48,946 bases of DNA, taken from Zelonia costaricensis (taxonomy: Eukaryota > Euglenozoa > Kinetoplastea > Trypanosomatida > Trypanosomatidae). The notes beneath the pieces are model-generated. The model saw nothing but the letters and a program-made list of their open reading frames with translations. It searched no databases and was not told the origin of the DNA. Shown here one piece after another: positions 19,401-27,500 of this stretch (its first letter is position 1; every line of letters begins with the position of its first letter). The stretch is from the NCBI GenBank assembly GCA_030849075.1, contig JASAOO010003374.1:1-48946 (forward strand), written 5' to 3'. Both the position numbers and the translations under genes were made by a program.

Positions 19401-21196
19401 TGCCCCTGGCGATCGCGGTGGAAAGCGGCGACCTTCACTGGTGCCGCGTGGGCGCGGCGCGGGTGTCGGGGTGGCGCCTCCTGGTGGGTATGTGCGACGC
19501 GGCAGACAGCGTGCACAGCCCGCGCGAGCAGCACCACGACGGCGTGTTGGACACCAGGGACACTGGCGTGGCGCTGGTGCGCTCCTACGTGGGGTTGCTG
19601 TGCCGCCGCCGCCACCCGTTTGCATGCCAGAGCAGCCACAGCACCGGCAGCGCGCGGGTGCTGATCCAGGTGTTGCGCGAGCTCGCCGCGCTCCTGATAG
19701 GCACGGGGGACCGCGACGATGGGGAAAGCGGCAGCCTCCTCCAGCCTCACGGAGACCGTCGTGGCAGCGGCGACACGACTGGCATGTCGGACGAGGAACG
19801 TGAGGTCTTTCGTTGCCTGCTGCTCTGCGCGTCGACGGCGTCCGGCACCGACGCGGACGACAACAGCGACGCTGCTGCGAGCACGCGGCTGTACGAGGTG
19901 TGGCACACCGTGCTCGAGTGTCTAACGGTGGAGACGGCGCTGCTGGCGAGCTGCGATGGGGCTGGGCTGGGAGCGCGCAACGAGGCGGGCGCGAAGCTGC
20001 AGCGCCTCGTCATCGAGTCGGCCTTCCTGCCATTGTGGGCGGCTGTGCGAGGCGGTGCATCGGCCACGTCCAACCCGTCCTCAACCACAGCACCAGCCGC
20101 ACCATCAACAGCGGCCGCATCGGCAGGGCCTGCGATGCGCCTGCAGCGGCTGCGCTTGGAGGGGCTCTTGTGCGACTACGTGCGTCTGTTGCACAGCTTC
20201 GCTGCCTCAGTGGACCCGCAGCTGCAGCACCTGCTGCTCGAGGTGGTGCTCGGCGACGCCGTCTTCGCGGAGGTTGCGGCGAGTCCATCCACCCCGCCCC
20301 AACCACCGCCGTGGACGGCCGCAGCCTCTGGCGCTGTGGCTGAAGCGGCGCGTCGCGTGCAGCGGCTGCTCCGGCAGGGCACCCTCGAGTCGAACGACGC
20401 GACGGCGCGGTGGCTGCTCGACTGGTGGGGCACGTACCACGTGGCAGCCACCGCGGCCACCCAGCGCCGTGCCGCAGCTGCCGCGCAGAGTGCTGCCACA
20501 GCTGTGGCTCCTCTTGAAGAAATGCTGCCCGGTGGTGCCGCTGCTGCGGCGTCCCCAGCAGAGCTCCCCGCCGTGCCGTCGAGCGAGTCGATGGCGGAGG
20601 CGGAGGTCGTCTTCACTGAGGCTGTGCGGCTGCTCGAGGCACACGGGTCACTGCTGGAGGTGGCGGAGGCGCACAGCTGGCGCTCCGACTTCACAGCCGC
20701 GGCGGCCGTCCTGCAGCGCGTGCCGCGCATTCACGGCGACATGACACACGTGGTTCCGGCGGTGGCGTCGTGGCCGGCGGCCTCGCACCGGCGCGGCACT
20801 CGTGTGCTCGCGTGGGACGCGCTGGCGCTGGCGGCTCTTGACGGTGCGTGGCGCGGCGTGCGCTGGGCGGAGGAGGCGCTGTACACGCACACGGCCGGCG
20901 GCGGGCGGCGCTTGCGGTCGGTGCAGCACCAGCAGCGCACTGTCTCAGGGCTCGACCTCTCCGCCCCCAAGACGTGGGCAGCGCAGGCGCTGGAGCGGCA
21001 GGTGCAGGTGGCGCACTGCACGTACATGACAATGGCAACGACGCTGCTGGCGCGGGCAGAAGGTGGCGGCGCTGATGCTGGTCATGCAGCGGCAGAGAAT
21101 GACGCCCTGTTCCACGCACACGAGATGCGCTGCGAGCAGCTGCGGCGGCAGATGGAGGTAGCTTGGCAGGAGCTGAAGGTGCGTGGTGAGGGCTGA
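16469..21196 (+). CDS. RMC1: RMC1/Mic1-like protein, candidate subunit of the Mon1-Ccz1 Rab7 GEF
   Basis: The protein has 1575 residues, against about 660 in human RMC1 (C18orf8). Several blocks line up in order with RMC1. A W-x2-Y-x-P block followed by a hydrophobic strand lies near residue 420. A GALTVYGQSCVYHV block near 510 precedes an ELVLQL strand. VVDNLLLVHSP and then AVFDL lie near 680-705. An LYCG/LPLAIAVESGDLHW block lies near 950-995. The C-terminal Mic1 alpha-helical domain starts near 1229 (GLLCDYVRLLHSFAASVD). RMC1 forms a complex with Mon1 and Ccz1 that activates Rab7 on late endosomes and autophagosomes. The extra length is low-complexity insertions: a poly-Gln run near residue 105 and long Ser/Pro/Thr loops at about 705-930. 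Start: first ATG, with an acidic N-terminus (MSDVDDDE). The family call is from remembered conserved blocks and needs a profile search. Confidence 0.72.
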   Translation: MSDVDDDELGGAGVPEESTAPPLLYLGEPLPSSVTRLGLSPAPSTPSSRAATAAGANGSFRVVAVHIDDVAEDVILACEDSITLLIPLEPTAAAQEMDLGGVRQQQQQQQQASPSSPSSSTATPIASTPALPTAAPAACLRMAGAVQVWTHPAALPSSTSGLSSAATPRFPSPPPSPQPPASPLAFSGCGTASTSGLCLPRRLPSTVQELRRAPAVLVAVPVPPLSASAALQNARPPLASAQGSFAASTAAPPTSPPVPPPVMALYIMACPVLPEGVDGIEPGAAPLARPLAKYVCAPNTLRFRDAWYPVLHLSWCNRPSPVPAAASSSTACDSSPAAAHSQSVFTTGAVDADDEYDGNDDGSGAAASVRARYVDHHLLCASSICVDLIQVRCAVGSAAAASVPAVTVTVLQRYVTRTDWCTYDPCSRVLLCLNHARPTVLKPLEVYTRVCPDGEEDVGRGGVPQVALRTWAELPLSERLCGALPANAGTATSAAASEVALRRLQAPSVVGALTVYGQSCVYHVTQRRCAGGGAHDAAELVLQLHLHLPGKLATAPAASARPSPPLCPTGQGKGARDGEGAPAAAAGSSTGSHDSLLRRWTTAASAASASAPPPDQCDGDTYLPVAQLSLSELTAVAATGSAGVWASPLSSSFVSSAASSSLLQQQQQQQHPRRGPLPIAVQVVDNLLLVHSPMTGQSAVFDLADRGSSRGVGGTGDGGGSHRRQQGSRRQGAGSLTSRAYVLWAAASDASRAWARSHRPQHSSAVAHGTATATAAGAATSPAPRGTPASHRDSNVSFASTPASHPNPRVHTVHESGADDSEVSEPVTITPTSSSPASPTLTSTSTTLSSPPLRHAQAPLRPVPPRTPTSLTSPLLLQANRLRLSPSTSPPRNAVAAPDFASMLSVLRASVMELAAGDAASSHAAVTAGGDVTRGTPGAAPASAAPWVDALYCGPVIEGADAASAAYAPYRWLTSSRLPLAIAVESGDLHWCRVGAARVSGWRLLVGMCDAADSVHSPREQHHDGVLDTRDTGVALVRSYVGLLCRRRHPFACQSSHSTGSARVLIQVLRELAALLIGTGDRDDGESGSLLQPHGDRRGSGDTTGMSDEEREVFRCLLLCASTASGTDADDNSDAAASTRLYEVWHTVLECLTVETALLASCDGAGLGARNEAGAKLQRLVIESAFLPLWAAVRGGASATSNPSSTTAPAAPSTAAASAGPAMRLQRLRLEGLLCDYVRLLHSFAASVDPQLQHLLLEVVLGDAVFAEVAASPSTPPQPPPWTAAASGAVAEAARRVQRLLRQGTLESNDATARWLLDWWGTYHVAATAATQRRAAAAAQSAATAVAPLEEMLPGGAAAAASPAELPAVPSSESMAEAEVVFTEAVRLLEAHGSLLEVAEAHSWRSDFTAAAAVLQRVPRIHGDMTHVVPAVASWPAASHRRGTRVLAWDALALAALDGAWRGVRWAEEALYTHTAGGGRRLRSVQHQQRTVSGLDLSAPKTWAAQALERQVQVAHCTYMTMATTLLARAEGGGADAGHAAAENDALFHAHEMRCEQLRRQMEVAWQELKVRGEG
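16782..16801 (+). repeat. CAG repeat coding poly-Gln
   Basis: A run of CAG codons within the RMC1-like coding sequence, in a linker between predicted propeller strands. Length polymorphism is likely. Confidence 0.9.
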
Positions 21197-21604
21197 CGTG
21201 CCGGGGGAGCGAAGGGGGCAGCGAGATGGCGGGGGGGGGGTGAGTCGCGAGGCTGGACTGCGCGGCACAGGCTGACGTTTCCGGCTTTGAATTTGCGTCT
21301 ACTTGCGCCGTTTAGGTTTCGTACGACGGCGGTGCTCCTTCCTCACCTGAGTGTGTATGTGTGTGTGTGTGTGTGACACGTCGTAGAAGTCCAAGACGAG
21401 CGGCTGTGGGCACTCTCCGCAAAACGAAGAAGGGAGGGAGGGGGGGCAGGGGGAGGGACGCCGCTGCATCTTTCTGGGTATCTCACCGCCTCGGGCGCAT
21501 CCGCTCGTGCGCGGTGTGACACCGTTGAACAGAAACGGATCTTCGGCACGTCGATGTGCGTCATCTGCGTGCCTAGCGCTTGGATCTAATTGCACTCCCC
21601 CCGG
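21197..21604. other. Short intergenic region
   Basis: No gene is seen. A TG tract (21351-21375) follows the RMC1-like gene, and purine-rich G runs occur near 21430-21455. It should hold the 3' UTR and polyadenylation site of the upstream gene. Confidence 0.65.
21351..21375. repeat. (TG)n microsatellite in the putative 3' UTR
   Basis: A TG run of about 25 nt, with one TA step, about 155 nt after the stop codon of the RMC1-like gene. Confidence 0.92.
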
Positions 21605-21642
21605 CCGTTCTGTTTTTCCCGCTTCTTCGCCCTCTTCCACAG
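21605..21642 (+). promoter_or_regulatory. Predicted trans-splice acceptor for the kinase gene
   Basis: A T-rich pyrimidine tract ends in cttccacag with the AG at 21641-21642. The 82-nt leader to the start codon is CA-rich and has no ATG. This is a strong-looking acceptor by trypanosomatid rules. Confidence 0.6.
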
Positions 21643-21724
21643 CCGCCCATCAGCACTGGCACAGGAACTCACACTCACCCACAAACACACGCGCACACAC
21701 ATTCAGGCATCGCGGGCAGGGCGA

Positions 21725-23089
21725 ATGTCGACGCCTTCGCAGCTCGGTGTGTGCCGCGACGCCCTGGAGCGGGCCTTCCAGTACGTACTCGATGTCCCTT
21801 TCCCGGGCGAGGCGGGTGTGCCGGTGGAGGTGAAGGTGCTGTACGGCAGCACGTGCAACGACATCTGCCGCGTCACTGTCGGCCCTGCCGCTGTGGCCAA
21901 TACCGCAGTCGTGACAGCGGAGGCTGAGGCGGACGCCTCCAGGCGGCAGTACTTTATCAAGTCCTGCCGCGGTGTGAAGCGGGGCGAGATTCTGCTGGAG
22001 GCCGGTGGGCTGGCGCTGCTGCACGCTGCTGGGTTGCCTGTACCGGGCATCGTGCAGGCCGCAGAGGTGGACGGCACGGCGTACCTCATCGAGCCCTTCA
22101 TCGATTCGGGGCGTGGCACAGGAGGCTTGCCCGTGCGACGCGCGATGGCGCGCGATGAGGCGGCCGCGGGGAGGGCGCTGGCCCACCTTCACCGCCGCCG
22201 CAGCCCGGATGGCCGCTTTGGCTGTCGGCGCGTCGTAGCGTCGCTCAACGTCGGCGACGTCGTCGTGCCTGACGCGCTGTGGACGTGCTTCGATGGCGTT
22301 GCGGCCACGCAGGACGCTGCCATGGCTACGGCGGCGGAGGCCTACACGAGCACGTTTGTGTGGAGCACGAGCTGGCCGGAGCTCTACCTGCAGCACCTGG
22401 TGCAGCCGCAGGTCGATCGCGCGACGACGCGTGGGCTGTGGAGCGCTGGACGGCAGCGGATGCTGGACGTCTTCGCAGAGCGCTTTCGGGCCCATTTCGT
22501 GACACGGGCGGAGCTGGCGCAGGCGCAGGCGGAGGAGCTCGCGGAGGAGGGTGGGCCCCGTGCATCGGCCACGCACGTCTCGTCGCACTTGACGAACGTC
22601 GCCTGTGCCTCGACCGCGCTGGCGAAGCACGCGGACGCCGAACCGCGCAACAGGCCAGTCGACGCGAGACATCGGGTGAACATCGTGGACGGCGCGCGTC
22701 GCGGCGACGCGGACACGACGGACTGCCGCGACTTGATGAACCACGCGAGCGGTCGTGCGTCGCCTGCGCCGAAAGGGGTGCCCTTCCCGGAGTGCAGTCT
22801 GCTGCACGGCGATTTGTGGGGCGGCAACCTGATGTTCGATGCGGCAGGGCGGCCAAGCTTCATAGACCCCCAGCCCTTGTACGGGGACCGCGAGGTGGAC
22901 ATCGCCATGACGCAGTTCTTTGGCGGCTTTGGCGCCGCCTTCTACGCTGCGTACGAGGCGGCGTACCCCCTCGCCGAGGACGTCGAGATGCGCGTGCCGT
23001 GGTATCAGCTGTACTACGTCCTCATGCACCTCAACCTCTTTGGAGAGGCGTACGGGAGGGCAACCGAGGAGGCGCTGCAGGCGGTGTGA
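21725..23089 (+). CDS. Fructosamine/ketosamine-3-kinase family protein
   Basis: The protein has 454 residues; family members are usually about 290-310. These enzymes phosphorylate sugar-derived adducts on protein lysines, which then fall off (deglycation). The kinase signatures are in order. A candidate ATP-site Lys79 lies in YFIKSC. A GEILLEAGGLALLHAAG helix supplies the Glu. YLIEPFID is the hinge. The catalytic loop HGDLWGGNL has H361 and D363. FIDPQPLYGDREVDIA carries the metal-binding D381. The C-terminal LYYVLMHLNLFG helix matches the family. The extra length is mostly a roughly 100-residue insert at about 255-355, just before the catalytic loop, rich in Ala, Arg and His and likely a disordered loop. 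Start: first ATG after the predicted splice site. The substrate (glucose-, ribose- or erythrulose-type adduct) cannot be told from sequence. Confidence 0.9.
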   Translation: MSTPSQLGVCRDALERAFQYVLDVPFPGEAGVPVEVKVLYGSTCNDICRVTVGPAAVANTAVVTAEAEADASRRQYFIKSCRGVKRGEILLEAGGLALLHAAGLPVPGIVQAAEVDGTAYLIEPFIDSGRGTGGLPVRRAMARDEAAAGRALAHLHRRRSPDGRFGCRRVVASLNVGDVVVPDALWTCFDGVAATQDAAMATAAEAYTSTFVWSTSWPELYLQHLVQPQVDRATTRGLWSAGRQRMLDVFAERFRAHFVTRAELAQAQAEELAEEGGPRASATHVSSHLTNVACASTALAKHADAEPRNRPVDARHRVNIVDGARRGDADTTDCRDLMNHASGRASPAPKGVPFPECSLLHGDLWGGNLMFDAAGRPSFIDPQPLYGDREVDIAMTQFFGGFGAAFYAAYEAAYPLAEDVEMRVPWYQLYYVLMHLNLFGEAYGRATEEALQAV

Positions 23090-24333
23090 AGCTCAAATGA
23101 GGGTATCTGTCGGCGGTGCCCTCATGGCGCGCTATTGAGCAGACGGCGAGAGAGCAAGGCTCACCTGCTTCTACCTCCCCTCACCCACTTCGCAAGCGCT
23201 GCCGTGCCTCGACGCCCCCCTCCCCCCCCTCCTCTCTCCCGTTGCACCCCTCTGCCTGTCTGCTGCGATGCGACGCGTTTTGCGGTGCTTGTCTGCTTCT
23301 TTCGTGACACAAGCGCACACAAACACAGACGTGTCACTCTTCTGTGCCCCCCCCCCCCCCACTGCGTGCGTCGACGGCGAAGCACGTTGGCCAACGCACT
23401 CCATGTGTGGCTTCTCCTTGTGCTTGCCCCTCGCGTGGTGCGACTTTGCCATGCCGTATAGAGAGAGAGACGCGACCTACTCACGCATTGCACGGAGCGT
23501 TGCATGAAAATTCGAACACGAAAGGAAAAGAAAACAAAGGGGAGACGCAAGCGCGTCAGACGCGCCGAGGCCGAGCTCTCATCTCGCGAAACCCCCTTTC
23601 GTCGACGACACGCAAAAAAAAAAAAAAAACGCTGGCGGCGATGAGGACAAGGAGACGCATGACAATCGACCTCCTGCACATCCCCAGCACGCACCGCCGC
23701 GAAGTGACCATTGCACCCTCGTCCGCCCTCCACTTCCGCCATCGAACTCCTCGCCCGCTCCCTTGTTTCCCTTTTCGAATCCCACGCCTCCCTGCCTCCC
23801 TCCCTCCGACCCACACACGTCGAACACGCGCTGTACTGAGCAAGCGTGCCCGCACCGCAGCAAAGCACGTCTCTAGTTGTTGCCCTATTGCGCGCCGTCG
23901 CACGCATACACGTACACGCCACTCACACAGACAAGAGGGCTCGATTTCCGCCCGACTCTGTGTCTTGCTGCCAGTGTGTGTGTGTGCGCGTGTTTGTCAT
24001 CTAGGCACGCGCCTACACCGTGTACATAGCTACGCGTGGCTTCTCGCGCCACCACGCGTCATCTCGTTCGTTCCGCTTCGTTTTACGTGCCCCCCCCGTT
24101 GCGTCCTTCCTTTCTCTCTGCCCCCCTCCCTCCCACCGGCTTTGCACCCGTGCCGGTGGTGAAAATCACTTTCTCTTCCTTTCCCTTCTTCACGTGAGCG
24201 ACCCCCCACCCTCACCCTCCCACCCCTGTGCGTGGCGGAGGGTGAGCTCCGAGTGCATCTTTCCCTTCGCTGCACGCGTGATTGTGTGTCGGTGTGGACG
24301 CCGTCGCGCAGTTCGTCGGCGCAGCCCTCGCAG
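23090..24333. other. Intergenic region
   Basis: No gene is supported. It contains a C11-type homopolymer near 23347-23360, a GA-rich patch near 23460, a 16-nt A run (23614-23629), a short TG tract near 23975, and long pyrimidine stretches. Open frames here are short or translate into low-complexity sequence. Confidence 0.65.
23614..23629. repeat. Poly(A) run
   Basis: Sixteen consecutive A residues in otherwise C-rich DNA. It could be the tail of a degenerate retroposon (SIDER type) in the 3' UTR or a simple homopolymer. No SIDER signature was recognised by eye. Confidence 0.6.
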
Positions 24334-24376
24334 CCTTTTCTTTCTGTCTTCTCGTTCGGCGCTCTCGGCTGTGTAG
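24334..24376 (+). promoter_or_regulatory. Predicted trans-splice acceptor for the coiled-coil gene
   Basis: A T-rich tract (ttttctttctgtcttctcgt) is followed by gtgtag with the AG at 24375-24376. A second tract ends at a downstream AG (24492-24493). Neither leaves an upstream ATG in the leader. Confidence 0.45.
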
Positions 24377-24538
24377 GGACGCCCACGCACCGCCCGCGAG
24401 TCGGCACGCCGCGCGGCCTCCCCCGTGCGTGGGTTCTCGCCAGCCTACCCCCTCTTCCCTCGCACTTCCTCACATCATCGCCTGCTCCCCAAGCGGAAGA
24501 CACGTGGCCCCGCTCGCACACGCCCCTCACCCTCACTC

Positions 24539-27500
24539 ATGCCACCCAGTGCGCGGAAGGCTCGACCGGGCAGCGGGAACGACCGCGCGTCTGCCGGCGC
24601 CGGCGTCGACAATGAGTCGCCGCGTCGCACGAAGCCGGCCACGGCAACAATCGGGTCGCCTAACGCGGCAAGCGCCGGGGCGTCCGCTGCTGCTGCTGCT
24701 GCGACGGCGGCAGCCGCGTTTGGTGGCAGTGGCGCGGCGGCGCCGACCTCGTCCGCCGCCGTCACCGTCCCTGCGGTGTCCAACGCTGCGGAGATGTCGG
24801 ACGAGTACCACAAGCTGCTCGACGTGGTCGGCACCCCCAACTATGAGATCATCCAGCGCCTCTTCGCCGGCGACGGCTTCCCACCGGCGAACACGATTCC
24901 AGCGATTCAGGTCTCCTTCGAGCTCTTCGAGGCGGTGCAGAACCGCTTCGCAGCGACGAAGCAGGTGCTCGAGCGCACCAAGGGCGACCTGCTCGCCCGC
25001 AATCAGCAGTACTCGGTGCTGCTGCAGGACATGATGCGACTCAAGGACGAGTACGCCGTGCTGCAAAAGCGCAACGGCGAGGCGGAGGAGCGCAACACGC
25101 AGCTGCACCAGCAGCGCGCCAAGCTCGAGGTGACGGTCGAGCAGCTCGGGCGTGAGGTGGGGCAGGGCCGCACCGCACTGGATGCCCTGCGCGGCAAGCT
25201 CGCTCGGCGGGAGGAGGAGCTGCAGCTCAGTCAGAGCCGCGTTGCCGAGAGTCTCGTGGCCCTCTCACAGAAGGAGGCGGTCATCGGGACGCTGCGGCGG
25301 GAGCTGGGCAAGCTCGGGCAGATGCGCTTCGGCTCGGCGCGTGACGGCGAGGACAATGGACAAGGCGACGGCGGCGGCGGCGGCGGTGGCGAGGGCGGCA
25401 GCGGCCCGACGTACACAGCGGACGTGCTGGGCAACATCGCGGCGGATGTTGAGGGCCGCTCGCAGGAGGCGCGCATGAAGCTGAACGTCGCCGACCTCGA
25501 GGGCCGCCTGTCGCGGCTGAACGACGAGAAGGAGTCGGTGCTGGCCCAACACATGCAGTACCGCCAACACGTGCAGCTGACGCTGCAAAGCTACGAGGCG
25601 GCAGCCATGCTGCGCGAGGACACGCTGGCTCGGCACGTCTGCGTGCACACGCCGTACTTCACAGGCGAGCAGGAGGAGCTCTACGCGAAGCTCATGGATC
25701 TGCAAACGGGCGAGCCGCTCCCGGCGGCGTCAGGGAAGGGCGGGGCCGCCGACGCGGCAGCCCCGCCGCCGCTGCCGCTACCCTCCTTCCGCGCCCTCAC
25801 CTTTGAGATCAAGCGAACGATAGATCGCCTCTCTAAGACGCACATCGACGACGCAAGTCGGCTGCGGTCGGACCTGACGCTCTGCGTCGAGGCGCAGCGC
25901 ATGTCGCTCCAGGCCGGCGCCGACCTTGTCGGCTTCCTTAGCACGATGGAGGAGGAGGTGCTGCGCCGGCGTCTGTCTCTCACCGAGGTGCGCGAGGAGT
26001 GGCGCAAGGCGCACGTGCCCGAGTTCGCGCAGGCGGTGGCGCAGCTCATGCAGGAGTGCACGAGTCGCTTCGGCCGCGGGATGGTGGGGCTGCTGCAGCA
26101 GGAGAACGTCTTCGTCGCCGAGCTAGGTGTCGCCAAGGCGGCCCTGCAGCTCCAGCAGCAGCAAGTGCAGAACGCAGCGGCAGCGGCGACGGCAGCGACG
26201 AACGCGGCCCGCCCCACCGCGGGTGGCCGGACTGGCGCCGGTCCACCGCCCAAGTCGAGCATCTCCACCGGCTCGCTGGCCTCAGGGAATGGGGCGGAGT
26301 CGGAGCGTGGCAAAGGACAGAGGCGCTCTGGCGACATCAGCGACAGCCGAACGCCGCCGCCTCCGTCCGCCTCCTCCACCGTCTTCGGGAGCACCAAGGC
26401 GGAGAAGGAGCCGCCGACGCCGCCGCTCGCCGCGCAGCTGCCAAGCGCGTCCACCACCGCGGTGCCTTCTCCACCACCAGCACCACTACCATCTGCGCCA
26501 CCCTCCGTTCCGCCCGCGCCAGCCGACGTCTCCGGCTCCGTCTCCCCCGCCGCCGGCGATGTGGCTGGCTCGAAGGGGCAAGCACCGCCCGCGAATGGGG
26601 TGCCCTCGCCGGCTGCCGCCACAACCCCAACCACGCCCGCTGCTGGCAACATCGAACCCGCCGACGCGTCTTCTGATGCCGCGTCTCCAGGCGCCGCAGC
26701 GAGCGGCAGCAGTGGCGCTTCCACTACCAAAACCGAACCTCGCGCAGAGTCGCAGGGGAACACGTCGCTGCCCAGCTTCTCTGCGAGACCGGCTCGTGTG
26801 GATGCCGGTGTGTCCCCGGCGGGCTCCCCTCCGCTTCCTGCGCTGGCGGTCACGCCTGCCAGCCCCGCCCCCGTCAGCCCCCACGGCACCACCACCGCCA
26901 CGCAAACGCCAACTGCCGCGACGGCACCACCACCACCACCACCACCACCGGCCTTCACCGGCGTCGTGGTGTGCCCGTACTGCTCGCATGATGTTCACAT
27001 GACGGAAGGCCACGCAGACGACGTGTCGCAGCATCATCCGCAGTCGACGCGGCCCGGAGCTGACGGGGAGCAGCTGTCCTCTACGGCAGCCGCGATCCCT
27101 GCTGGGTCGGCCACACCGACGAACACGAAGGCCAGTGGTGATGGCAGCGTGGGGCGCGTGAGCGCCTCCGTGGAGGAGAGCTGCGCACGGAGCAGCGGAG
27201 ACGGCGCCCACATCAGCCCGAACACATCCACGGCGGGCGGCGCGAACCTATCCGCGGCGCTGGTCGGAACGGCACCAGCTTCCCCGGCGCCGCTGCGGCC
27301 TGTGTCCGCCGGCTCCGCGCCCCTCGTGCGGACGCCGACGGAGATGCCCAGCAGCAGCACCTTGCTTGTGCGCCACGGCACGCCGCACGCGGCTCAAGCA
27401 GAGGCGTCGGCGATGGGCGGTCCCAGCGCATCCACGGTGGAGCTGACGACAGCGCTGTCGGACTACCAGGCCCGCCTCACCACGACGGAGAAGGAGCTCG

